In this document: positions 37,574 to 45,900 of the stretch, in pieces | Layout: each line of letters begins with the position of its first letter | Numbering within the stretch: the stretch's first letter is position 1 | Notes under the pieces: model-generated | The model's input: the letters and a program-made list of their open reading frames with translations, nothing else | Databases searched by the model: none | What the model was told of the DNA's origin: nothing | Origin: Paraburkholderia tagetis | GTDB taxonomy: Bacteria; Pseudomonadota; Gammaproteobacteria; Burkholderiales; Burkholderiaceae | Assembly (NCBI RefSeq): GCF_022213065.1 | Contig: NZ_JAKLJA010000002.1 | Coordinates: forward strand, 434,001 to 498,000 | Direction of reading: 5' to 3' | DNA length: 64,000 bases | Translations under genes and position numbers: made by a program

Positions 37574-37770
37574 TCGTCTGCCTTCAACTCAGCTTCGGGC
37601 TGGCCGGCGCCGCTGAATTTGCGCTTGCGTTGAGCAGCACCACGCTGCGCGCGCAGCGTTTTCGCCCTGTCTGACGGGAGATTAGTCTGCCGCAACGCGC
37701 AGCGCAATCGGTGCCTGAACTATGCGGGGCGGCCGCAACGCGGGCGAAATGCATCGCGTGTTGCTGCGAA

Positions 37771-37798
37771 CCCAACGCCTTTGCAGCGCTCTGTTGGG
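37771..37798 (+). promoter_or_regulatory. Candidate activator-binding dyad upstream of peptide A
   Basis: CCCAAC, a 16-base spacer and GTTGGG form an inverted repeat ending 110 bases before the -24 element of the sigma-54 promoter at 37908. The same CAAC-N16-GTTG arrangement occurs upstream of the promoters at 40354/39993 and 52562. Position and symmetry fit an enhancer site for the sigma-54 activator encoded at 41606-42949; this assignment is inference. Confidence 0.6.
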
Positions 37799-37907
37799 CG
37801 CGGACCATCTGCGCCGCCGCCCGCGCACGCTGCCCTGCATGGCGCGCGAGCGCGCCAGGGCCCGTCAGTCAAGGCGCTCGCGTCTTGTGCGGCGAGCGCC
37901 ACGGCGC

Positions 37908-37923
37908 TGGCACATCCTGTGCA
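37908..37923 (+). promoter_or_regulatory. Sigma-54 promoter of peptide genes A and B
   Basis: TGGCACATCCTGTGCA has GG and GC separated by exactly 10 bases and matches the -24 (TGGCAC) and -12 (TGCA) elements. It lies 73 bases before the peptide A start. The sequence after it (ATTAAG, then GAGCCCGCAA and CTGCAGCTCAA) is nearly repeated after the promoter at 52562, so promoter and 5' leader were duplicated together with the peptide gene. Confidence 0.85.
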
Positions 37924-37995
37924 TTAAGAGAACCGAGCCCGCAACACACTGCAGCTCAACTACCCACCCCCGTATTGCCCTTCTGGAGAACTGTC

Positions 37996-38265
37996 ATGAG
38001 CAAGCTGATGATCGCCGACCTGAGCGCCACCCAAGAACTCGACCGCCGCGCCATGAGCGCCGTGCGCGGCGGCCACCTGGGCCTCTGGCCCGTCTACTAC
38101 CCCACGCCGAGCGTGAAGGTCGACACCACCACCTTCAGCGCCGAACAGCTGATCGGCCAGACCAACAGCATCGTGAGCAACACGGGCAACGACGTCGCGT
38201 TCGCGTCGGGCATCAAGTCGACGGTCAACCCCGTGCAGAACGCCCACAACACGATCAACTTCTGA
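37996..38265 (+). CDS. Double-glycine leader peptide A
   Basis: An 89-residue precursor. Residues 1-26 form the leader, ending ELDRRAMSAVRGG, which has the hydrophobic/acidic spacing and terminal GG of peptides cleaved by C39-peptidase exporters. The 63-residue mature part is Cys-free, rich in Thr, Asn, Val and Ser, with YYPTPSVKVDTT and a FSAEQLIGQTN segment, and ends in NTINF. It is a close duplicate of peptide E (52218-52487), with about a dozen differences. GGAGA stands eight bases before the ATG. It is first in a two-gene unit with peptide B, behind a sigma-54 promoter. Product may be a bacteriocin, signal or structural peptide; function unknown. Confidence 0.85.
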   Translation: MSKLMIADLSATQELDRRAMSAVRGGHLGLWPVYYPTPSVKVDTTTFSAEQLIGQTNSIVSNTGNDVAFASGIKSTVNPVQNAHNTINF

Positions 38266-38356
38266 TCGCGCCGCGGCGGGACGACTGCAACACGCTCGAT
38301 CGATGCATCGCGCCCGCCGGTTCCGATTCACCTGTTTTCACTATTGGAGGCTTGCC

Positions 38357-38629
38357 ATGTCTTCCATCGTCATTCGCGAGCTGGCCCCCGGCACCGAACT
38401 CGATCGCCGCGCCATGATTGCCGTGCGCGGCGGCGCCAACTACCCAGCCAATGGCTACGGTCCGATTGCCAGCATCAACGTCTCGCCGACTATCCAGCAG
38501 AACATTCAACAGATTCAGGTGGTCAACGTCGCCGCGCTCAACAATATCGGTTATATCGGCGCGGGCTTCGGGCCGCTGAATCTCAAGGTCGATCCCTCGC
38601 AATACGCGAGCACGGGAGTAACGCTTTAG
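38357..38629 (+). CDS. Double-glycine leader peptide B
   Basis: A 90-residue precursor with a 26-residue leader ending ELDRRAMIAVRGG, clearly homologous to that of peptide A. The 64-residue mature part is Cys-free and rich in Asn, Gln, Ile, Gly and Val (for example NIQQIQVVNVAALNNIG). GGAGG precedes the ATG. It follows peptide A by 91 bases without an intervening terminator and is followed by a strong terminator, so A and B are probably cotranscribed from the sigma-54 promoter at 37908. Confidence 0.85.
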   Translation: MSSIVIRELAPGTELDRRAMIAVRGGANYPANGYGPIASINVSPTIQQNIQQIQVVNVAALNNIGYIGAGFGPLNLKVDPSQYASTGVTL

Positions 38630-38646
38630 CCGACGCTCCACGCCAT

Positions 38647-38681
38647 AAAACGCAGACGGTGCGGGGTCCCGTCTGCGTTTT
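38647..38681 (+). terminator. Terminator after peptide B
   Basis: AAAACGCAGACGG pairs perfectly over 13 bp with CCGTCTGCGTTTT around a 9-base loop, ending in a T-run. It lies 18 bases after the peptide B stop and would close the A-B transcription unit; by symmetry it could work in both directions. Confidence 0.9.
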
Positions 38682-38842
38682 CACGTGCACCGAATGCGAG
38701 GCGCTGCGCGCCTTTCGAAAACCCTGTTGAAGACCTGGCGGCGCGCGCTCACAATCACATAAGCACACAATCACACAGGCACGCTGGCGCTTGCACCGGC
38801 GTGCTGCCTTTTCCCTTTGCTTGCGCTCTCATGGAGCAGACC

Positions 38843-39058
38843 ATGGGTATTCTCGTCATCAAGGATCTTCCCGAAAGCGTCGATCTGGACAAAGAGGCGA
38901 TGGCCGCGATCACCGGCGGCGCACGCATCGTCTCGCACGAAGCGCTGCTCGCGCCGCGGCCGTTCATCGGGCTGCACGTGGGCGTCGTGGGCGTGCCAAC
39001 GCCGCGCGGGCTGGCACCCGTCACTGCGGTACCGCCGCGCCCCACGCTGTTACGCTGA
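38843..39058 (+). CDS. Double-glycine leader peptide C
   Basis: A 71-residue precursor with a 26-residue leader ending DLDKEAMAAITGG, the same length and spacing as the other four. The 45-residue mature part is different in character: Pro, Val, Leu and Arg rich, basic and hydrophobic, Cys-free, with no Asn/Gln bias. The start at 38843 is chosen because it gives the conserved leader length and has GGAG about seven bases upstream; an ATG 12 bases earlier is possible. It lies beyond the terminator of the A-B unit and I found no matching sigma-54 promoter, so its regulation may differ. Confidence 0.75.
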   Translation: MGILVIKDLPESVDLDKEAMAAITGGARIVSHEALLAPRPFIGLHVGVVGVPTPRGLAPVTAVPPRPTLLR

Positions 39059-39090
39059 TTCCCCGCCTGTCTCACCACCCACCGATACGC

Positions 39091-39123
39091 CGCCGCGTGC
39101 CCCGCCAAACGGGACACGCGGCG
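39091..39123. terminator. Hairpin between convergent genes (peptide C and hypothetical 39150)
   Basis: CGCCGCGTG-CCCG pairs with CGGG-CACGCGGCG, 13 pairs with one internal mismatch and a 5-base loop. It is midway between the convergent peptide C and the 39150 gene. There is no T-run, so termination efficiency is uncertain. Confidence 0.5.
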
Positions 39124-39149
39124 TGTCATGCGGCGGGTCATGCACCGGA

Positions 39150-39392
39150 TCATGCGGCGCGCGTCATCATGGCCGGACGATGAGTTGCCTGAGGAAATAC
39201 GCACCAAGAACCATCGCCGTGGCGGAAGAAGAAGATTGCAATCGTGCGCGCGGGATGAACGGCCTCGACGCAAACGTAGCGCAGCCGGTTGTCCTGCATG
39301 CGGCTAAAGCGCACCACGCGCGCGTGCACATAGTCGTTCGGCGCGAGCCACTTGTCGACGAGAACGCGCAGTGAAGATCCGGTGGGGTTCAT
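39150..39392 (-). CDS. Small hypothetical protein downstream of the LRAT gene (80 aa)
   Basis: An 80-residue soluble protein starting at ATG 39392 with GGAG about six to nine bases upstream. It contains SSLRVLVDKWLAPNDYVHARVVRF-like and TIAIFFFRHGDGSWCVFP segments, suggesting a small beta-rich fold. No named domain recognised. It begins 46 bases after the LRAT-fold gene on the same strand and is probably cotranscribed with it. Confidence 0.6.
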   Translation of the reverse strand: MNPTGSSLRVLVDKWLAPNDYVHARVVRFSRMQDNRLRYVCVEAVHPARTIAIFFFRHGDGSWCVFPQATHRPAMMTRAA

Positions 39393-39438
39393 GACGATCT
39401 CCGAAACACGGAGCGATAGCGGAATCCGAACACGACGA

Positions 39439-39924
39439 TCACGCCGCCAGCAGGGCGAACGCATCGCGGTGCGCCTGAGCGCGGCGCGCGCGAACCAGCG
39501 CGCTGACAACGCCAATGGCGGCAAGCGGATGGGCGAAACACGTGCGGACCTGTTCGCTGCGGCCCTTGCCGTCCACGCACCACGTGCAGAAGTGCTCGCA
39601 GTTATTGGTCAGCAGGCGATAGTGGTCTTCGCCCAGACGCGAGCGCGCCCGCGCGACGGCTGCGCGGCCCGCATACGCGGCAAACGGATGCGCGACGACG
39701 GAAACTTCATGACCGGCCGCGAAGCGTTCGAGCGAGACTTCTTCGATCGGGCCGCGATGCAGCGACGTGCACAGACCCGCATAGTGGACGACCCGGCCCG
39801 CGCCAACATAGATGCCGTGATGGCTGTAGCCCGCGCGACGCGAGACGAGATGGGCGCCAAGCGGCAGGTCCCCGGCGGCGCTGATGTCTGCGCTGCTATT
39901 CGTCGGTTGAAGGTCGAGGCACAT
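39439..39924 (-). CDS. LRAT-fold (NlpC/P60 superfamily) protein
   Basis: A 161-residue protein with the lecithin-retinol-acyltransferase-type motif set: LGAHLVSRRAGYSHHGIYVG near residues 22-41 with the catalytic His, a second His in VVHYAG, and the nucleophile Cys 109 in NNCEHFCTWCV. A weakly hydrophobic segment (about 130-145) near the C-terminus may be membrane-associated. LRAT-like proteins are thiol acyltransferases or hydrolases; in this island it could modify, degrade or give immunity to the exported peptides, but this is conjecture. It has its own sigma-54 promoter at 39993, divergent from peptide D. Confidence 0.8.
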   Translation of the reverse strand: MCLDLQPTNSSADISAAGDLPLGAHLVSRRAGYSHHGIYVGAGRVVHYAGLCTSLHRGPIEEVSLERFAAGHEVSVVAHPFAAYAGRAAVARARSRLGEDHYRLLTNNCEHFCTWCVDGKGRSEQVRTCFAHPLAAIGVVSALVRARRAQAHRDAFALLAA

Positions 39925-39992
39925 GGCTGAGTCCGTCTGGCTGGTTGAGGGCTTCCCGTGGTGCTATACGGTTTGCCGGTTGCCAACTATCC

Positions 39993-40008
39993 TGCATCAG
40001 CCATGCCA
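39993..40008 (-). promoter_or_regulatory. Sigma-54 promoter of the LRAT-fold gene
   Basis: On the minus strand TGGCATGGCTGATGCA has GG and GC separated by 10 bases and matches TGGCA at -24 and TGCA at -12. It lies about 69 bases before the LRAT-fold start. It faces away from the peptide D promoter at 40354, with the dyad at 40177-40203 between them. Confidence 0.75.
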
Positions 40009-40176
40009 AGGCGCTCGCCCACGGCCGCATAAGGCTTTGCGGGAAAGCGCACGCCACGCTGGCGACGGCCTGTTAGCCGGTCGCCAACGAATTCGCCTCA
40101 GATCTGTTTGCGTCGATCCACCAGTTCGCCTCCAATCTCTCAGCTGGAGCGGAACGCCACAAGTGTCGGAGTCCTG

Positions 40177-40203
40177 ACAACGTTGCGAGGTCCAGGTGTT
40201 GGC
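40177..40203. promoter_or_regulatory. Candidate activator-binding dyad between two divergent sigma-54 promoters
   Basis: ACAAC, a 16-base spacer and GTTGGC; one arm departs by one base from the CCAAC-N16-GTTGG form seen at 37771 and 52728. It is about 170 bases from the LRAT promoter and about 150 bases from the peptide D promoter, so one bound activator could serve both. Confidence 0.5.
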
Positions 40204-40353
40204 GCGGCGATGACCATTGCGCAATGGGGTCACGTGGCACTAGCATGCACAGAACGCTCGGGCACCCAGAAGCGTCCCCAAGCGCCTCGTCCAGCAGGGC
40301 TCTCAGCGATATGCAGCGATATGGCTCGCCCAGCGCGGGCGCGCGCTCCGCAC

Positions 40354-40369
40354 TGGCATGATGCTTGCA
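40354..40369 (+). promoter_or_regulatory. Sigma-54 promoter of peptide D and the PP2C gene
   Basis: TGGCATGATGCTTGCA has a perfect GG-N10-GC spacing, TGGCA at -24 and TTGCA at -12. It lies 54 bases before the peptide D start and is the best fit to the consensus in this window. Confidence 0.85.
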
Positions 40370-40422
40370 CGGTATGGGCGCACAGCCGCGCGCTCGCGGC
40401 CATCATCTGGATGGAGAACACC

Positions 40423-40713
40423 ATGACCTCGCTCGCGATCACCGACCTTCACCTGCAACGCGATATCGACCACAAGGCGATGTCGTTCATCCGGGGCGCG
40501 GGTGCGCCGTGGGTGTTCGGCTGGATTCAGCCGTACCAGCCCGAACAGCCCTCCGCGTTCGGGCCCGTCATCAATCTTTATCAGACCAACAACACGTTCT
40601 ACGCGAACCAGGTCGTCAATCAGTATCAGATGCTCGACGTGACCAACTCCGGGGCCAATTCGAACGTGACGGTGGGCGTGGGCCAGAACGGCAAGAACCA
40701 CGGTCTCGTATAA
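40423..40713 (+). CDS. Double-glycine-type leader peptide D (GA cleavage site)
   Basis: A 96-residue precursor with a 26-residue leader ending DIDHKAMSFIRGA, homologous to the others except that the final residue is Ala (GA instead of GG). The 70-residue mature part is Cys-free and Asn/Gln/Val/Tyr rich, with VVNQYQMLDVTNSGANSNVTV and a Gly/Asn-rich end. GGAGA lies upstream of the ATG; an ATG 12 bases earlier is possible but would break the shared leader length. It is followed after 51 bases by the PP2C gene, with which it probably shares the sigma-54 promoter. Confidence 0.8.
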   Translation: MTSLAITDLHLQRDIDHKAMSFIRGAGAPWVFGWIQPYQPEQPSAFGPVINLYQTNNTFYANQVVNQYQMLDVTNSGANSNVTVGVGQNGKNHGLV

Positions 40714-40764
40714 GGGGTCTGCGGGTCTGCTGTATAGGGTCTGCTTACCTAAGGAGGCACGATC

Positions 40765-41574
40765 GTGACAGCCGGATTGATGTGGACCTCGGCGTCGCGC
40801 ACGGACGTGGGCCGCGTGCGGGCGCTCAACGAGGACGCGTGTCTCGATCTGCCAGCGCAGGGCCTCTGGGCCGTGGCCGACGGCATGGGCGGTCATACGG
40901 CGGGCGACCTCGCCAGCCAGACGATCGTGCGTGCGCTTGGTGCCCTCGGTGCGCCTGGTGCGCTCAGCGCGCTCGGTGCGCCTGCGGCATCGAACTCGCT
41001 TGCCGCCATCAAGAGCGCCGCTTGCAGCGCGCTGCAAACGGTGAACCAGCAACTGCGCGAGGAAGCGGCGCGGCGGCGTGTGCGCGTGATCGGCAGCACG
41101 GTTGCCGTGCTGATGGCGAGCGGGCGCGAATGCGGGTGGCTGTGGGCGGGCGACAGCCGCCTCTATCTCTATCGCGACGCACGCCTCGAACCGCTCACGA
41201 CCGACCACAGCCACGTGGCCGAGCTTCAGGCACAGGGGCACCTGAGCGCCGAAGCGGCGCGCCACCATCCCTCGCAGCATCTGATCACGCGGGCCGTCGG
41301 CGCCGCGAACTGGCTCGATCTCGACGAAGGCCATCTCGCCGTGCGCGACGGCGATTGCTTTCTGCTTTGCAGCGACGGCCTCAGCAACGAAGTGCAGGCG
41401 GCCGAGATGGCGCGCGCGCTCGAAGGCGGCGACTGCCAGCTCGCGACCGATACGCTCGTCGACATGGCCTTGCAGGCGGGCGGGCGCGACAACATCACCG
41501 CGATCGTCATCCGGGTCGAAGACCTCGACGCCGCGGATCATACGCTGGTGAATCCCGCCGTCGTGTCACCGTGA
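40765..41574 (+). CDS. PP2C-family protein phosphatase
   Basis: A 269-residue cytosolic metal-dependent Ser/Thr phosphatase. Metal-binding motifs are visible: DVGRVRALNED near residue 14, ADGMGGHTAG near 38, CSDGLSNEV near 205 and GGRDNITAIVIRV near 235. An insert of repeated Gly-Ala-Pro/Leu (about residues 58-74) comes from short tandem repeats. The GTG start has an AAGGAGG ribosome binding site eight bases upstream. It is the expected counterpart of the kinase at 35462-37573 and could reset phosphorylation of FHA partners. It converges on the activator gene with a 31-base gap. Confidence 0.92.
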   Translation: MTAGLMWTSASRTDVGRVRALNEDACLDLPAQGLWAVADGMGGHTAGDLASQTIVRALGALGAPGALSALGAPAASNSLAAIKSAACSALQTVNQQLREEAARRRVRVIGSTVAVLMASGRECGWLWAGDSRLYLYRDARLEPLTTDHSHVAELQAQGHLSAEAARHHPSQHLITRAVGAANWLDLDEGHLAVRDGDCFLLCSDGLSNEVQAAEMARALEGGDCQLATDTLVDMALQAGGRDNITAIVIRVEDLDAADHTLVNPAVVSP

Positions 41575-41605
41575 AGCACCCAGCCGTTGGCTCGCGTGTT
41601 CGCGT

Positions 41606-42949
41606 TCAGGATTCCTTTTCGCGATCCGTCTTGTCCGCATGACGAAAATCCTTCGAGTGGATGCCGTGCTTCTTGAGCAGCATCTGTAGATGCGAGCGGT
41701 TCATGTCGCAGCGGCGCGCCAGTTCCGCCACGGTGCCGCCGGTTTCATGCAGGCCGCGCTCGAGAAAGGCGCGCTCGGCTTCGTCGCTCGCGGCGCGCTT
41801 CGCGTCGCTGAGCGAGAGCGGCGAGCCGTGCCCATCGACTTCGGGCAAGGCCGCAATCGCAGGCCCAGGCCCGGTCACGGGCCGGATATCGTCGGGCAGA
41901 TGTTCGAGGTCGGCGGTGTCGCCCGCGAGGCACGACAGCCGGTAGACGACGTTGCGCAGTTCGCGGATATTGCCCGGCCACGCATAGGTGAGCAGGAAAT
42001 CGCGCAGCTTGGGGGTGAGCTTCACGGGGCGGCGCTTGAGCTGACTGGCCGCCTCGTCGCCGAACCACGAGATCAGCAAGGGAATTTCGTCGCGGCGCTC
42101 GCGCAACGCGGGCAGCGTGACGTGAATGACGCTCAGGCGGTAGAACAAATCCTCGCGAAACTGTCCCTGGGCGGACAGCTCGCGCAGGTTCCGGTTGGTC
42201 GCGGCTACGATGCGCGTGTCCACCGCAATCGGCTCGTCGGAGCCCACGCGCTGGATCTCGTGCGCTTCGAGCACGCGCAGCAGCTTCACCTGCCCTTGCA
42301 GCGGCAACTCGCCAATCTCGTCGAGGAAAATCGTGCCGGTGTGGGCGCTCTCGAACTTGCCCTTGCGGTCGCTCGACGCGCCTGTGAACGCGCCTTTGCG
42401 ATGGCCGAACAGTTCCGATTCGAGCAGGTTGTCCGGAATCGCGCCGCAATTGACCGAGATATACGGGCGCTCGGAGCGCGCGCCATTGGCGTGGATCACC
42501 TTCGCCATCAACTCCTTGCCGGTGCCGCTTTCGCCATCGATCAGCACGGGCAAGTCGGTGGGCGCCGCCTTTTCCGCCACCTCCAGCGCCGCCAGCAGCT
42601 TCGGGTTGTCGCCGAATATGCCTTCGAAAATAAAGCTTCGCGCGATGAGCGCCTCGCGCCGCCGATGCGCCGAGGGCGAGAGCGCTTCAGGTTTATCGAG
42701 CGATTCGAGCGATTCAGGCGCATCGGACACATCGGACACATCGGCCGCCGCCTCGATGAAGCGCTCCTTGCGCGAAAGCTGCATGACTTCGTCGCGCAGC
42801 GCGTTCGACTGGTTCAGCAGCTTCTCGATCTCCGCGCGTTCGAGCCGCGGCGCCCAGCGCAAGGTGGAGCGCAGGATCTCGATCTTCTCGAGCAGCCCGG
42901 CATACGAGAGCGTGGAGTTGCCGAATCCATGCGGGTCGAAGAGTTTCAT
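41606..42949 (-). CDS. Sigma-54-dependent transcriptional activator without a receiver domain
   Basis: A 447-residue activator. The N-terminal 100 residues are helical, unlike REC, GAF or PAS domains, and include a Val-Ser-Asp/Glu-Ser-Leu repeat. The AAA+ domain follows, with Walker A GESGTGKE (139-146), the sigma-54 contact loop GAFTGA (186-191), Walker B FLDEIGELPL, and an arginine-finger region. A Fis-type helix-turn-helix (about 405-440) ends the protein. Its start overlaps the exporter stop (ATGA), so it is the last gene of the export operon and would autoactivate it. The lack of a receiver suggests control by protein binding or by Ser/Thr phosphorylation. Confidence 0.92.
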   Translation of the reverse strand: MKLFDPHGFGNSTLSYAGLLEKIEILRSTLRWAPRLERAEIEKLLNQSNALRDEVMQLSRKERFIEAAADVSDVSDAPESLESLDKPEALSPSAHRRREALIARSFIFEGIFGDNPKLLAALEVAEKAAPTDLPVLIDGESGTGKELMAKVIHANGARSERPYISVNCGAIPDNLLESELFGHRKGAFTGASSDRKGKFESAHTGTIFLDEIGELPLQGQVKLLRVLEAHEIQRVGSDEPIAVDTRIVAATNRNLRELSAQGQFREDLFYRLSVIHVTLPALRERRDEIPLLISWFGDEAASQLKRRPVKLTPKLRDFLLTYAWPGNIRELRNVVYRLSCLAGDTADLEHLPDDIRPVTGPGPAIAALPEVDGHGSPLSLSDAKRAASDEAERAFLERGLHETGGTVAELARRCDMNRSHLQMLLKKHGIHSKDFRHADKTDREKES

Positions 42950-45900
42950 GTCGCACTCAGCTGTTTCTGGACGAGCTGGTAGTACATGCCCTTGCGCTCG
43001 ACGAGTTCTTCGTGCCGCCCCTGCTCGACGATGGCGCCTTCGTAGAGCACGAGGATTTTATCCGCCCGCATGATGGTGCTCAGGCGGTGCGCGATGATGA
43101 GCGCCGTGCGGCCCTGGAGAATATCGTGCATGTTCGAGAGGATATTGCTTTCGGACTGGGTATCGAGCGACGAGGTGGCTTCGTCGAATACGAGCAGGCG
43201 CGGGTCGTGATAGAGCGCGCGCGCGATGCACAGGCGCTGGATCTGCCCGCCCGAGAGACCCATGCCGCGTTCGCCCACCACCTGTTCATAGCCTAGCGGC
43301 ATCTTGCTGATGAATGCGTGCGCGTCGGCCATGCGCGCCACTTCCTCCATGCGCCGCCAGTCCGGGCTCGGGTCCCCGCAGGCGATGTTCTCCGCGATCG
43401 TGCCCGAGAACACGAGATTGGTCTGCATCACATAGCCCACCTGGGCGCGAAAATATGCGTGGTCGATCGCGCTCATGTCGTAGCCGTCCACGTTGATCTT
43501 GCCTTCCGTGGGCGCATAGAAACCCACCAGCAGCTTGGCGAGCGTGGTCTTGCCCGAGCCGCTGCGCCCGACGATCGCCACCATCTGGCCGCGGCCAATC
43601 GAGAAGCTGATGTTCTCCAGCACATAGGGCGTTTCGTTGCCGCCATAGCGGAAATACACGCCGTTGAATTCGATGTCGCCCTGCACGTCGGGCAGCAGCA
43701 CGCGCGAGCCGAGATCGGCGGGCTTTTGCTCGGGCTCGATGTCGAGCACGTCGCCCAGGCGCTCCATGGCTACCGCCGCATCGTTCATGAGGCTCCACAG
43801 ACCCACGAGGCCCATCAGCGGCGCGAGCACGCTGCCCATGAATGCGTTGAACGCAATCAACTGGCCGATGCTCAATTCCTGATTGAGCACGAGCGTAGCC
43901 CCCACCCAAAGAATCACCACCGTAGTGGCCGCGTTGAGCAACTGGCTGCCGAGGCCCACCAGAATATGGAACGCCTGCGCGCGATACTGCACTTCGAGCG
44001 ACTTCGCGTACTTGCGCTCCCACTTCAAGCGCACCGCTCTTTCGATGCCCATGCCCTTCACGGTCTCCACGCCGCCGAGCGTTTCCATCAGCATCGAGCG
44101 CGCGTCCGTCGATGCAGCGAACACCTCGCGCGCATAGCGCTTGATGCGCGGCGTGGCAATCGCGGTGAGCGCCATGATCGGTATGACGAAAGCGATCAGC
44201 AGCAGCGTGAGCTTCACGTTGTAAAGAAACATGATCGTGAAGTAGATGAAGATCATCAGCAGATTGAGCGCCGTGGTCACCGTCGATTCGGTGAGAAACG
44301 CGCGGATTGTCTGGTTCTCCTGGAAGCGCGCGAAGATATCGCCCGTTTTGCGGCGCGCGAAGAACGAGAACGGCAGCGACATCGTGTGCTTGAAGAATTG
44401 CGACATCATCGCGAAGTCGAGACTGCGCACCATGAAATTGGATAGATGCGCGCGTATGGTCGCCATCAACTGCGTGAACACGTGCGAGATGATGAGCCCG
44501 ACAATCAAGAGATGCAGCAGGCTCACGTTCTGGTGCACGATCACGCTGTCGAGAATGCTCTGGATGATGAGCGGCGGCACCACCCCTAACATCTGGATCA
44601 CGAAGGTCGCGAGAAAAAGATGTGCGAGGATTTTCCGGTACGGCAGCAGATAGCCGATGAAGCGCACCCACGGCGAGCGTGACGCCGCCTGCGCGCCCGT
44701 GGTGTCGCCGGCAGTGAACAGCAGGCAGGTGCCGTTCCAGCCGCGCTCGAACGCTTCCACGCTCAGCTTGCGAAAGCCCAGCGCCGGGTCGGCCACCCTC
44801 ACCCACTGCTTCGACACGCCATAGACGACGATATAGTGGTAGCCCTCCCAGTGCGCGATAAACGGCAGCTCGAAGCCTTGCAACGCCTCATAGGTGCACT
44901 GCACGCCGCGCGTCGTGAAGCCGAGCGCCTCGCCGGTGCGCGCGAGGCTTTCGAGCGTCGCGCCTTGCGTCGTCACGTTCGCGAGATCGCGCAGCTTGCC
45001 GAGCGTCATCGCAATGCCGTAGTGGCGGCAGATCATCGCGAGGCACGCCGCGCCGCAATCCATCTCCTCCGCCTGCTCGACCAGCACGAAGCGCTTGATG
45101 ATGCGCTCGTTGAATTTCGCATCCGCGCCGGTGTCGATCGCGAGCGGGTGACGGCGGCGCTCCGCCAGCTTCTTCTGGCGCTGCAACTCGCGCTCGCTGA
45201 AGCGCACGCGTTCTTCCAGCACCTCGCGCAGCTTCGGGTTGCGTTCGAGCATGAAGTGCACGGTCTTCTCGGGAATCACGAGCAGCCGCACGTCGGTGAG
45301 CGCGCTCACGCTCGCTTGCTGGTCCTGGCGCAGCAAGCACGCGCGTTCGCCAAAAATCTCGCCCGCGCCCAGCTTGCCCAACTGGTACACGTTGCCGTCT
45401 TCCTCGCGCGCGATGCTCACTTCGCCCTGACGCACCACATAGAGCCGCATGTCGCCGCCCGCGCCCTGACGCACGATCTCCTTGCCCGCGCTCACGCGTT
45501 TGACGCCGACACTCGACACATATTCTTCGAGTTCTTCGCGCGAGAGCTTGCCGCGCAAATCGAAAAGCCGCGAAACGAAGCCGCCAGCGGAGCTGATCGC
45601 CACATAGCTCGTCACGAACGACTGCGCGGCCGGGTTCGCGGCCAGCAACGGTTCGAGCGCCGCGCGCGGGATGCAGAGCACCTCGGTCTTCGCGGAGGCG
45701 CGCACTGAAACCTCGTGCCAGTAGTCGCGCAGCATGGCGATTTCGGCGAACACCTCGGGCGCCTTGCGCACGCCGAGGCTGGTTTCCTTGCCGCGCTCCT
45801 CGGCGATCAGGCGCACGGAGCCCGAGCGAATCACGTAGAGTCCGGCCGCGGGTTCGCCGCGCTTGCACAACGTGTCGCCGAATGCGTAGCTGCGCGTTTG

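Noticed and set aside
37701..37716. Possible minus-strand sigma-54 promoter (AGGCACC..GCGC) for the kinase gene
   Set aside because: GG-N10-GC spacing is right but the -12 element is GCGCT instead of TTGCA, too weak to list; it would be worth testing because the kinase is divergent from peptide A.
39925..40150. Second CCAAC-type dyad near 40083 (CCAAC then GTTTG)
   Set aside because: The spacer is 17 bases and the right arm is imperfect, so it does not fit the pattern of the other three.
40235..40249. TGGCACTAGCATGCA, resembling a sigma-54 promoter upstream of peptide D
   Set aside because: GG and GC are separated by 9 rather than 10 bases, and a perfectly spaced promoter exists downstream at 40354.
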